This document shows positions 20,401 to 30,690 of a stretch of 64,000 bases of DNA, one piece after another (the first letter of the stretch is position 1; the number at the start of each line of letters is the position of its first letter). The position numbers were made by a program, and so were the translations under genes. The notes below the pieces were generated by a model. The model saw nothing but the letters and a program-made list of their open reading frames with translations. It searched no databases and was not told the origin of the DNA. Source of the stretch: Undaria pinnatifida (taxonomy: Eukaryota; Sar; Phaeophyceae; Laminariales; Alariaceae); assembly GCA_012845835.1 (NCBI GenBank), contig JABAKD010000030.1, forward strand, positions 7,303,805 through 7,367,804, read 5' to 3'.

Positions 20401-23400
20401 GGATTGCGATGACCCTGTCTACTGCCGTATCTAGGTCGTGCTCACGTTCGGCGTTCCAAACAGGAAGCCCACCTGCGAAGCGCTTTGGACACACTCTACG
20501 GGTAACAATGAGAGGCCCACAGCTCTTTCGTCTGTTGTGTGGGTCACCTGGAGTAGTGTTTCTCTTTCACCCCGAAGAGCCTTACACAAAGAGCCTTACA
20601 CATACACCTCGGCGTTTGGTGTTCATGTTGCGCTGCTTGGGCCGGAAGCAACATGAAGAGGCCCGAGCAAGATCTACCGTGATGACTGAACGCGCTCATC
20701 AAGGACAGGCACTGATAGCACATAGCAGACCAAGCCTAAAACTGCGCCCCGTGCGCAGAAAACTGCTTAACTCAGCCTCCACATCCTGCTGAAGGGCTTT
20801 GGCGACAGCTCTAGATCTTGAAAGCACAGGATGAACTTAAAAATCAGCAATGCTACTGTATTGTTTTACGCTGCCGCCGATCATTCAGTGTAAGTATTGG
20901 GTTGAATGAGGCCTTCTGCCCCGAGACAGGTCGTCCTCGCCGGGAGTGAAATCCGTGCTGAGTACGCCCTCAGCGCAGTGCCCGTCCCTGGGATTAAAAC
21001 GACCGCGCAGAAAAATACTAAGCTTGTATATAGGGCGAGTGGGAAGGTCTGCATTTTTCCTGCGCCTATTTCCCTCATCTCGCAGGGAGCTAGGCTTGAA
21101 CGGAGTGCTCTAACCTATTTTGCCCCAAATATGGGTTCGTCTCATTGGGTAGCGATTCTAATAGCCCCAAGTCACACGACTTGAACTCTCTGCAGCAGTA
21201 GCTGACCTGGTGCGCTTCTTGCCCACTCTGGATGGCAATATAGCGAACGTTGGAGAATTAATATGAACACCAAACGGTCCTTATTTTGACGACCAGGTTA
21301 GTTCGTTGAAGCAAACATTTAGTCTTGAAAGGGAATTACTTCGGAAATTCGGCCGCCGGTGTCAGGTCCCCTCTGTGCCCGAGGTCTTCACCACGCCCTT
21401 CCTCGATCGAGGTGTGCGACGCCTCGCGGAGACCGGAAGCATGGTGTACGTCGCCCGTCTGGATGCGGTGGAGGAGATGCCCGGTTTCGTTCCCGCCCAT
21501 AAACTCTCCTCGTGCCTCCAGTCGCGCTTTTCATTCGTGTGGAACACTGGCCGCTGCGGGTCGACCTTGATGCATAAGTGAGTCCCGCGGCACAAGTATG
21601 AGCAATCGCGTTTTCAGGTTATTTGTTTTTGTTGTTTGCTAAGGCTGCTGTTTTCGTCGCTCCGCTGAAGTCGTATTTGTGGTTGGTATGGCGCCGCGTT
21701 TTGTCAATATGCGTGTCGTCGTTGTTCGAACTTATGCAAGCTCCACGCTTTGTTTTCGCAGTGCACCCGGTGAGCACAAAGAGTTATTTGGGCGGGTTGG
21801 TTGGCGCAAACTCGTGCGTCGATGCCTTTGAGATTCATCCCGAAAGGGTATCCCACCCGCGCGGCTCTAGCTTCGTGCTGCTGTTCTGTGTTCGTGGCGT
21901 TCTGAAGGCCTGCCTTGTCCCGATAACATCCTCGGACTGAATCTTTTTTTTTTTTCGAGGCGCTGGTTCATTACGGGTTTCCGATTCGTATTGCTGGCAG
22001 GTGTAGGTCCAGCCCGAGGAAACAATGCCTCCTCCTGATGGAGAAGCTTGCGCCACACCGCTGCGCACTGAATTGGAAAAACCAAGGCCCGATCGAGGAG
22101 ACTGCAGGGTATTATATTTGCCTAATCCCCACATCGCGAGCCTAAACCACCACGCTATACGGTGCGCCGCAATGGTTCGTCATAGTTTTGTCTCGATGCT
22201 AACCTAGGTTCCGATTGTCCTCCGCGGCGTGCTTGTCCCCCGCTCGATGCACCGTTGTAAATGCAAACCATATGCCGTCATGACGGTATGGTGCTCTTGG
22301 CGTCAGGATGCTCCAGAAGCTTGGCGTGCTCTCCTTTTCAGAGCCCTACTGGCTGGACAACATCATTGCCCTGCCATGGCGTGGGATTGGTCACGACGTA
22401 ATTGGAAGGGTGAGATTAATCGAGGGATGCCTTTGTTTGCCGGGGATTTTGGACGACGGCACCGGGCTTAATGGGCCGTCCTGATAGACATATGATCACG
22501 ACCTTGCTATGCTCTTACTGTGCTGTACTGCGATTGTTTGCCTAGGTTAGATTAGCTGTGAATTGTCGGCACCCGTATGGAGTACCGCCGCAGGAACGGC
22601 GGGGATGAGAACTCGTCAAATATGTACTACGGTGGGAATGGTTGACTTGCCCCCCCTCCCCGCTGTTCCTCTTGATGATATAAACCGAATGTAAATGTGT
22701 CGCTCATGGTGCCCGCCACCTAACGACCCACTCACACTCGAACAATCGCAACCACAACTTCTACCCCTTCAAGGTTTTCGGAGTGTGCGCGGCTATGGAC
22801 TTGTTTCTCGCCCGGAGGTCAATGCCTGCCCATGCACCAGTTTTTGGTGCTGCTTCGACCCTGGGATCTGATCACATATCCTTCAACCTCAAGGGCAGCG
22901 GCTTTTCGGTGATGGAGCCGATCATGAAGGCGCTGCCGCATGCGAGGCATTTGCTGATGTACCGCGATGTCCGAAAGGTGGCCAGGGCGTCGTCACGCCG
23001 AGTTGGTATTTTATTTTTGTGTTAATTTTGTTCGACGCGGCTTCGCTTGTTTCGGGAATGGCTGCGACTACGGTTCGCATGCAGTAAAGTACAACATCGT
23101 CTCTTTTTTTCATGTTGCGTTGTATTTTCCATTACATCGCGCATGTTGCACTTCCCTGCGGTTTGTGTTCGCCGTGTGGGTTGGACATGTTGCCTGCCTG
23201 TTTTTCGCGCCATCGTGTATTGATTCTTACAGCTTGTCCTCTTTCACTGTCTACTGTTTTTTGCATCTGGTTTATTGTACACCATCGCGGACACCGTTTT
23301 GACTAGAAGACTGACCTGACCCTCTCCGCGTTTCGCCCACGACGCGACCGCTTGTTTTCCCCCGACGCGCACGCACCGACCGCCGCATCCACCCACCCTT

Positions 23401-26400
23401 AACAAGGTCATCGAGTCTTTCGGCAGCATTTTCCAGAAGGACCAGTCCCGATTCGGCAAGGTGATGGAAGCCGCCCGTGATACAGGCTGGTTCACGTTAA
23501 AACCCCAATTTTATTCCCCGGCGAATGTCCACGCCGTTTTTTCGATTCAGACCGTGATTTTTTCCACACGTCTTTTATGCCCTTGCGAAGACCTCACCCG
23601 TTGCTGCTGTTGTTGTTTTTTGCCTGATTTTTCGTCAGTTGAGATTTTTCGAAAAATGTGAACCAAAGTTTTTTGGCGAAAAAATAAATAAAAAAAGGAA
23701 CCCCCACCGCGGATCAGACCTCGGGATGGGCATGTAGAACACGTGTACAAAATTTCAGGGTCTACCTCTAAAAAACGGCGTGGAAATTTGGACTTTGGTG
23801 CACAAAAGTGAGTAAGATACGTTATTTCCTTCAAATGACTTGGTTTTAGTGAAGAATACATTTTTTTCGCTAGATTCTGCTTAATGTTGAACACAGGCAG
23901 ATCAGATCTTCGTTTTTTTGCGTGAAAAGTCTTTACAGACATGCTTAGGGGTACGTCCAACCGGATCGTGCAAAATTCGGCGCAATTTTATTTTTCGCCC
24001 CCGCTGGGAAAATGCCTGAATATTGTTGAAAAAATTGAAGGGCCTGTCGTTGGTCGATACGAGTTTCGCTTCTAGAGACAGCTCGAGGCCGGTAATTTTT
24101 TTTGGCCATGTCACCTTCTTCGGCTGGTCATGGGGTTCACTATGATACCAAGTATTCACGCATAAACTAAATGTTGCGAGCGGTATTCGTGGGGGAGAGA
24201 ATGTGTTTTTTTTTTTGTCTCGAACCAGCCTGCAGTATGTTGGGTTGTTCACGCAACAATGTAATATGTCTCGTTACGTTATGATGTTACATTCTACGAG
24301 AAGGCGGGAGAAGGGGCGGTTCATCTGCCTTCGGTTGTATGTTCCTGATCTCACCGGATTGGAGGGGAATATCGTTGAACGGAGGCCCTTGCGAGCCTTT
24401 GCCTTCTTGGACGGAGTAGCAGACAGGGCGGAGGAAGGAGTAGGAGCAAATAAGCGCCACCATATTGCCGCGCCACCCACCAACACCACCGCCTCTGTCC
24501 CCCGCACATCGTTGAAACTATCAACCTCTGTCGGCGAGACTGTAAATTCGTACGAAATATATATTCTATACACCCAAATATGTTCTGGGTGTTTTAGACG
24601 CGATCACCCCCCAAGCAGACGGCCAAATACGTGGTATGTCGAATAACCCAGCCCCCTCCCCTGCGCTTCTATATGATTTATCTCCCCTTGTACTTCAGTT
24701 GCTTGATGTTTTAAAACCCTGGCGGGATCGAGAGGCGATGGGAAGACCGCCGCCACCGAAGGACGGTATGACCGCGACAATCTTCAGTAGGGCCGTGGAA
24801 CAGGTAAAGGTCACCCGGCGAGTACGCACGGGTCTTATTCTGTTTGCCTGCGTGAGGATGGATTGAGAGAGATTTCGTTCCCACTCCTCGTATACGCGTA
24901 CATGTTCGAGTGTGTTTTGCGCTCTGGTGTGAGTGCTGTCGAACGCTCAATTGATGGTTTTGCGCGCTCGCGGATATGCGTGAGTTGTAGCGCGCGGACC
25001 GGATCGGAGAAAGATGAAGCCGGCGATTGAGAACCGGCGAGAGCAAAGCACGAACAAATATCAGCTCAATAATGTGAAGGAACAAGCGAGCGCGGCGCAT
25101 AAATCGCTCGACTGTAAATCAATGCTTCCCTCGAGAGCACCCATGCAGTTGCACGATAGAAGCACGCGTCTCTCAAGCGCGAAAGACGATCACGGTCACG
25201 CTGACCGGTCGCACTGCCTGCATGCGCGTCGTAACTTGTATTTCTCCCACCTCTCGCCTTTTGTTCAGCTATCCCTCTCATTGTTTGATTTTGATTCGAC
25301 GCGCTGCCAAGGCGTTGATGTCAGGGGATCTGGTTCGCCCTTCCAACCCCTTAGTCTCCAAGCTATCGCTGGGCTGGATGCAGACGCTATGCCTGTGGAA
25401 GGAGTTGCATCAGGTCGGAGTTGCGAAGAGGGGCTCCACCGCCAGCCTCAGGATGGAGGACTTCACTGAAAAAGTGAGATCGGTTAGCGTGACCTCGGAC
25501 TGGCAGTCAATCACGAAGACGTTGCGTGGACCGGCCCCTCTTTGTGCTTGTCCTTCCCGTCTGTGTGTTCGACTCTGGGTGTTGCGGGATGTGTGCGTTC
25601 TGTTCAAGAGCCAGCCGCGTGGCTTTCGTTTTTCTCGGCGCTCTGTCATTGGCTGACTTTTGGGAAGGCAGGGGGTGGTGTGTTGCCTCCGGCGGTGGGG
25701 GACAATGGACATTATCGTGAAAAATCACAATTGTGATATTCATGATCACAGTAGACACCGATTTCTGTCCCCGTTCCCCGGTCGCCGTTCAGCCAGGCGT
25801 GATTTTCAGCAGTACGTTATCTAGGTTATCATGTTTATGCTACCGCTGTTATGTCTAAATGATGCACGAAGCTCTGAGCGCTTCACTGCAGAACTGAATA
25901 CCGTCCGGTTTAGCAGGGTACAGTTCTGATTATGCTCTGCACCGACCTGTGGCCGCGGCCTCGCTTCGGTTTTTTTGTTGACCTTATTTACTGCTCTTAC
26001 AAGCTCTAGAAAAAGCTTCAAGGGAGCGGGTCGAAATGTTTCACACTGCACTACTAATCAGAACCCGATGATACCTTAACCCCTTTACAACTGGAAGCCC
26101 GTTTTTGGGGACAAAATTACTTGGATTTAGTATAGGGAGGGGTTCGGGGGCTCTAAAGGGGTTAACCAAGTTGTTTTACCATAATCTGTTCTCGTTATCG
26201 TATCGCGGATTTTCTCCTGGCGAAATATTCAGGACCCGGAGCTGATCGAGAGCATCTTACGGTTCGTACTCGGCGATGATGTGGAGGTGGGCGAGGACGC
26301 GATTGCCACCGCCCTGGAGGCGTTCGACACGCACTCGCAGGCGAGTCTTGCCAGGCCCCTGTCGAGGCGGAAATGCTCGGCTGCCCGCTGCATTTTAGTT

Positions 26401-27050
26401 AGCAAACACACTCCGATCCATCAGCACCCGCGCCGACCTGCCTGATGCAATTTTGTTAGCAGACACACTCTGATTGACGAGATCCCGCGCTCAGAAACCC
26501 GGCCATCAGCGCTTCACCGCTTTGAAGCAGTCGCCAACGGCGCAGACTGTAGCAGGCGACCGCCGTGGGCCAGAATCTCGGTATTTGGCTCGGGGGCGAT
26601 CCCCTGTACCCGGGCGTGGTCGCGAGAGCACCAACAATGGTACCTTGGACGTGAGCAAGCGTCCACCGGCTCGGTCCTAATGTGCGCGAAATCTCACGTT
26701 TTGTTGGGAGTGGCCCGCTTGGCCGTTCGTTCGATATGTCGTTCGTTCGTCGTTCGTTCAGTATGTTTATGAGTCGTCGCTCCCAACAGTCACGCACTCG
26801 TGCACAGCTATAAAAAATCCGTTATTGACAGGAGATGCGCGTCTGTCTGACTCGTCTGCTTTGCGTTCCTGCTATTGCTGTCCAGGCGGGGGATTTGATG
26901 GCGAAGTCAAGCCACGTCGCTGGCAGCGGCAAAGCGCGCTTTCTCACCCCCACCGATGTGCGCGAGATAGAGAGAGTCACGGCGGCAGTTCCCCACATCG
27001 GCTCGCCGGACTACATTGTACCTGGTAGCATGGGGGCGCCTGCGTGCTAA
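17333..27050 (+). CDS. Sulfotransferase, 10-exon gene
   Basis: Transfers sulfate from PAPS to an unknown acceptor. Model: 17333-17489, 19136-19218, 21297-21577, 22307-22409, 22774-22977, 23407-23460, 24699-24803, 25312-25473, 26233-26340, 26886-27050. It splices in phase to 473 residues plus stop. Seen: a 5'-phosphosulfate-binding P-loop WNTGRCGSTL (about 162-171), FSEPYWLD, a 3'-phosphate-binding region ARHLLMYRDVRK (about 265-276), WMQTLCLW and ASLRMEDF, and a terminal FDTHSQ, all typical of sulfotransferases in that order. Most donors are GTGAGT/GTGAGA/GTAAAG. The last intron has a GC donor (CAG|GCGAGT); the alternative donor at 26398 adds 19 residues. The start at 17333 is the first ATG after an in-frame stop (17282), but a further 5' exon is possible. 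Sulfated cell-wall fucans in brown algae suggest a polysaccharide acceptor; this is inference. No targeting signal is evident. Confidence 0.8.
17612..17785 (+). repeat. ~90-bp tandem duplication with palindromic cores
   Basis: Two copies, about 17612-17693 and 17703-17785, each with GGCATAC..GCATGCC-like or ATATAT palindromes and a CCACGT site. Triplet repeats (AGT, CGT) follow at 17800-17840. All lie in intron 1. Confidence 0.7.
18709..19090 (+). repeat. (CACCG)n pentanucleotide array
   Basis: About 76 units with only two visible variants (CACCT near 18881-18885 and CATCG near 18921). It keeps long open frames in several phases on both strands (TAPHR and RCGAV repeats), which are repeat artefacts and not proteins. 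It ends about 45 bp before the acceptor of exon 2. Confidence 0.95.
19136..19218 (+). CDS. Sulfotransferase exon 2 (candidate)
   Basis: Acceptor CTTGCCAG, donor CTGCAG|GTAAAA. Encodes KKLVDVSGLLLYAIEIFEG and a short tail, phase 1 in and phase 0 out, as the neighbours need. It lies only about 45 bp after the (CACCG)n array. Confidence 0.6.
19285..19925. mobile_element. Array of inverted tRNA-like modules
   Basis: Two related units (about 19285-19583 and 19617-19893) each have ~85-bp inverted ends resembling a tRNA: box A-like TAGCTCAGTGGGTAGTGC, a middle TATAACCAAC, and box B-like GAGTTCGATTC followed by CTCGCCGAC. Partial modules stand between and after them. CACGTG(AC) occurs at the edges. 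The unit interiors are homologous (CCCCGGGGCTC..CCCTCG, TATTCAGGA, CATTCATAA). A T-stem forms (GTGAG/CTCGC) but no acceptor stem does, so these are not working tRNAs. A MITE-like element with tRNA-derived ends is the simplest reading. Confidence 0.6.
20860..21172 (+). repeat. Dispersed repeat R3, uninterrupted copy
   Basis: Starts TTTTACGCTGCCGCCGATCATTCA and ends near GGTAGCGATTCTAATAG. The same sequence at 28728-28888 plus 33648-33832 is split by copia element 2, so this copy shows the empty site. A short third copy lies at 33836-33905. No coding capacity seen. It lies in intron 2 of the sulfotransferase. Confidence 0.8.
21297..21577 (+). CDS. Sulfotransferase exon 3 (PAPS-binding loop)
   Basis: Acceptor GACGACCAG, donor CATAA|GTGAGT. 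Contains RKFGRRCQVPSVPEVF and the P-loop FVWNTGRCGSTLMH. The P-loop identity is the strongest evidence for the family. Confidence 0.82.
22307..22409 (+). CDS. Sulfotransferase exon 4
   Basis: Acceptor TTGGCGTCAG, donor GGAAGG|GTGAGA. Completes the split lysine and continues MLQKLGVLSFSEPYWLDN, the SEP-x-x-LD segment that follows the P-loop in this family. Confidence 0.82.
22774..22977 (+). CDS. Sulfotransferase exon 5 (3'-phosphate site)
   Basis: Acceptor CCCCTTCAAG, donor CGAAAG|GTGGCC (weak). Contains FNLKGSGFSVMEPIM and ALPHARHLLMYRDVRK, the PxAR-x4-YRD motif of sulfotransferases. Confidence 0.8.
23407..23460 (+). CDS. Sulfotransferase exon 6 (54 nt)
   Basis: Phase 0 to 0, VIESFGSIFQKDQSRFGK, between acceptor TTAACAAG and donor GGCAAG|GTGATG. 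Small but in frame on both sides. Confidence 0.65.
24699..24803 (+). CDS. Sulfotransferase exon 7
   Basis: Acceptor TGTACTTCAG with a good pyrimidine tract, donor GAACAG|GTAAAG. Encodes 35 residues (LLDVLKPWRDREAMG then a proline-rich turn), phase 0 to 0. Confidence 0.65.
25312..25473 (+). CDS. Sulfotransferase exon 8
   Basis: Acceptor GCTGCCAAG, donor GAAAAA|GTGAGA. Contains LGWMQTLCLWKELHQVG and RGSTASLRMEDFTEK, matching the W-x-y...G...lRyedL pattern of the family. Confidence 0.78.
26233..26340 (+). CDS. Sulfotransferase exon 9
   Basis: Acceptor AAATATTCAG. Encodes DPELIESILRFVLG and ends EAFDTHSQ at a GC-type donor. If the GTTAGC donor at 26398 is used instead, the exon runs to 26397 and adds ASLARPLSRRK and eight more residues. 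Confidence 0.75.
26886..27050 (+). CDS. Sulfotransferase last exon
   Basis: Acceptor TTGCTGTCCAG. Encodes GDLMAKSSHVAGSG, then TPTDVREIERV and IGSPDYIVPG, and stops with TAA at 27048. A stop soon after PDYxxPG is common at the C-end of these enzymes. Confidence 0.75.
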   Translation, partial: AGDLMAKSSHVAGSGKARFLTPTDVREIERVTAAVPHIGSPDYIVPGSMGAPAC

Positions 27051-27889
27051 TGCATATCTGGCACAACAACAGCAGTAGTTGTTGTAAGCGGGTGGGGCTT
27101 CGTTTTGTTTTGTTTTGAGCCGCTAGGTTCTTGCCTCGTTGGTGGCAACATGTGTATCATGGCTACATTGTGAACATCTTGCGGTGAGTGGTTTCTGTTG
27201 CAGGTTTTGTTTATCTAATCGTTGGTGGCAGAGACAGTCCACATACATATGTAGAATAAGAGCAATGCGTGCCGTGAGGACTCGCGCCTGAGCACCAGTG
27301 CAGAGGATGGGTTGCTCGAGCGCGGCGGGTTGCTGCTTAACTACAACAGGCGACCTGTTTATGATGACCGGAGTGCTATTAATGGTACCCGGCTTGTGCT
27401 GTAGTAGTGTGCAAAATATCAACGGAGTCCCCACGATAGTGCGACAGAAGCGGCAGACGTATTAAGTGTCTCGCCAAGCATCTCGTCGGGTCAATGCGTC
27501 CCAGAGCTGGTGCCACCTTTGCTCCGTCGCTTGTCTTGTCCGGGATCCGTCACTCGCTTGAAGGCTTTTGGAGCACGTAGCACTGCTTGCGAAGCCCGCG
27601 GCATGCGGCGTTCTCTCGGAAGCTACAGGGAACGTACTAAGTTGCGCTCCTTGTACCTTGGAAGGCTTCTGCCCGGCGGACGTGCCAGAGAACGTTGACT
27701 AGTTATCTTCGATAGTAAAAGGAAATAACTCGCGCCGCTCGAGCGAGTAAACGCCGACTTAAGCACCAGAGGGGGTCTCGGATCTCGGCGCCGACCACGG
27801 CGCACACCTCAGACCAACCGCCGCCGTGTGGCCGGGACCAAGGGAGCGGGGGAATAGGAGCGAGACGGGGATCGACACCCTCGCTAGGG
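27051..27889. other. Sulfotransferase downstream region, no gene
   Basis: Presumed 3' UTR and intergenic DNA. No clear polyadenylation signal stands out, and no other exon with supporting motifs was found. Confidence 0.45.
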
Positions 27890-28310
27890 AGGAACAGTCG
27901 CGGCGCGGGTGCTCACCTACACTGTCTGGATGCTACTACCGAACCTACGGCTGGAACACCTCCGGGAGACGCTTACCTTCAGCGTCTCACTCAGCAGCGG
28001 CTACAGCACGTGCTCACCTTCACGCCTGAATCCAATACTGCTGACATCTATTACAAAACATCCCGTAGAGGTGCTCAGCACACCTCGCTATCCATGCAGC
28101 GATAGCGTCAAACGTGCTTACCTTCACTGAGTAGATGCTATCATTGAACCTATTTATTCGCCCACGGGAGCTGCTTACCTCACCTTCTTGTGGTCAACAG
28201 TTTTAGTACGCGTGCTCACCTTCACGGTCCAACCGAATACTGCTGAGATGTTCTCTATAGACACATTCACCTACAGCGTCTACGCTGTCACCACTTTATA
28301 CTCCACACCA
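27890..28310 (-). repeat. Degenerate repeats carrying splice-donor-like motifs
   Basis: On the - strand the motif GAAGGTGAGCACG or GAAGGTAAGC recurs about six times at irregular spacing (roughly 40-110 bp), several times near CAGCAGTATT. Each instance matches a eukaryotic 5' splice consensus (AG|GTRAG). No ORF links them. Confidence 0.5.
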
Positions 28311-28727
28311 TAGGCTAGGGTCTGGGGTGACGCATTGGATCCACCATGCGAAGAGTGCATACTGATCCCATATGCCGTGGAAGACTTTACACGGTTCGGA
28401 CAGTACCAGGTACTTCCTAGCACCCCCCCTAAACCATTTTGACCGCTACCTAAGCACGGGGGTGATTAGTGCGACCGTAGTCTATCGACTCTCTCAGCCA
28501 CGGGCACAAAAATATTTCACCCCCTGCGCTATGGGCTCCCCCTCAGCATCGCTCCGGATTGATAGTGGCACCCCGAAGGTCAAGAGGCGTCCCAACCACT
28601 TGCGACTCACCCCGACGGCAATCTTCGACGGCAATGGGTATGCGAACAGGAAATTGCTGTTTTTATCCACCACTATCAACAGATATCTGTTTTCGTCTTA
28701 CGACTCGTACTCAAGGTGTTGGATATC
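28311..28727. other. No recognisable gene
   Basis: Overlapping short frames on both strands without motifs. Confidence 0.45.
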
Positions 28728-28888
28728 CTACAGTATTCTCTTACGCTGCCGCCGATCATTCAATGTAAGCATTGGGTTGGATGAGGCCTCCTGCCCGGAG
28801 GCAGGTGGTCCTTGCCCGGGATAAACTCCGCGCTGAGTGCGCCCTCAGCGCGGTGCCCGTCCCTGGGATTGAAATGACCGGGAAGAAA
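28728..28888 (+). repeat. Repeat R3, left half of an interrupted copy
   Basis: Matches 20860-21010. Broken at the AAAAC target of copia element 2 and continued at 33648. Confidence 0.8.
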
Positions 28889-28893
28889 AAAAC

Positions 28894-29180
28894 TGTTTGT
28901 TGATCCCTACGAAGCGTACAGGGCTTACCCGTTGAGCTGACAATAGTGGGGTAGTGGAGTCACCGGTATGAAGACAAGTATAAGACGAACATATATAAAT
29001 TAAGTTGCTCCTAGCCAAGGCGCAGCGTGGAGTACGCTCGCCAGGAAGAAAGGCGGATAAATAGGCGGAGTATTTCCACCATCCCGATATCCCGCTATCA
29101 TGTAGCCAACTTATCACTGGAAACCCCTACAATACTCAACCGTCATCATATCCGCATCATATCCAAGCATACAATCAACA
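28894..29180 (-). repeat. 3' LTR of copia element 2
   Basis: 287 bp, reverse complement of the element 1 LTR type. Differs from its partner at 33356-33642 at a single position (GCGTACAGG against GCGTAGAGG on the + strand). Confidence 0.93.
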
Positions 29181-30229
29181 GCCTCCCTGCTTCGTAAATG
29201 ATACGGTATGATGCTATATTGTCATATCATCAGGGTAAAACGATTCAATGAAAAATACGGTCAATCAATATCCTCCCAGTACCTCCGTGACAAGAAAGAA
29301 AGATTGCAACACCATACCGGTAGTCCTTAAAAAGCACTCCATAAATCAAGAGATACAATTCAGGGACAGTATTCAACATCAATCTTCACGAACCTAAGAT
29401 CTACCTGGTAAGTCGTAAAATCCTGAGTCCAAATACAAAAACTCAAATCCGAAATTCATAGACCGAAAAATCAAATCCGAAAACTCAAACGTCGGCCTTA
29501 TAATCAGCATTCAGCCTTGCCTTATAAAACGGTTGTCAGCTCCATAGAACAGGGGTGCCAACAAGTGTGATTGGACAGCAGTCTCAAAAATCACTTTCGA
29601 ATGAGACAAACGCCTCCCGGCTGGGTACATACTAAAAATCCATTCAAATTCCAAACGCTCAAATCCCGAGAAAGATAATGCCATACTAGACAACGCAATC
29701 GTGAAAACAGTAATGTTTCAAAAACAAAGAAATAATTACTTGCCTCCCTAACTACCATGCACTCTTTAAAAGTACGAAAATCCAGATAGTATATGCAGAA
29801 TAATCCGTCAAGAAACAATTCAAATCAGCTCGCGAAAAAGTTAGTCGCCCTCGGGTTCAGACGTATCGAACTCATCGAGTTTGAGACCTTTTTCCTACTT
29901 AACGAGCCATAATCCTCTCAAGTGGTCAAGCGAATCCTTCCCCGCACAAGCGTTAACAAGTGGGCGTGACCCCTCCTTGCAGGATGAAAACTAAACGGTT
30001 TGGCTCAGCTGGGTATCATTACGGGGCTAGTTGAGGAACCCATAGACTGATTACGCAGGGATGACCCCCGGTAGTTTACCGAAAAACCGTTGCCGTCCCC
30101 GAACCCCAAAAACAATATAAACTGGACGATTTGGCTCAGCTGGGTCTCATTACGGGGCTAGTTGAGAAAACCATAGACTGATTACGCGGGGATGACCCCG
30201 GCTAGTTACCAAAAATCGTCATCGTCCCC

Positions 30230-30690
30230 AAATCCCCGAAAATCTCAAACTTATGGTGTCTGCCAGTGCTACGTACTCGGCTTCTGAGATCGAAAATGTC
30301 ACGCACTTTTGAGTTCTCGGAAACCAGCACACGCATGCCCCTGCGCACATGACAGCCCCACCGTAAACCGACCTCCTATCAGTGGCCTTGCTGGCGTAGT
30401 CTGCATCCGCATACGCAACCAGCTCCAGTCCACTGCCTCTCTGAAAAGTAATGCCAAAATCACTCATGAAAAAGACATAATCTAAAATACCAACCGCCGT
30501 CTTCCAGTTTATCTCCCTGGGCGACTTGGTGTACCTGGCTACAGCTCTCAAGCATCCGATCAGCTCGCGAAAAAGGCCAGTCTGTTTGAGACCTTCCTCG
30601 AGCGGGTTTGTCCTACCCGAACTAACGCATGTATCACCATTAACCGCAAACCCCGCAAAAACATAACAAATCCCGCAATAAGTCACCATA
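30230..30690 (-). pseudogene. Copia RT-RNase H remnant
   Basis: Homologous to residues about 213-360 of the RT-RNase H ORF of element 1: FRELIGCL, RAVARYT, ELVAYADADYAS, SISEAEYVALADT. It lacks the stretch MWLANQTRPDIAN, and the RNase H end is removed by a deletion joining it to the 3' UTR. No RT catalytic box is left, so it is non-functional. Confidence 0.85.

Noticed and set aside
20364-20792. 142-codon + strand ORF as a sulfotransferase exon
   Set aside because: No phase-compatible splice pair is needed between exons 2 and 3, which already join in frame; no family motif.
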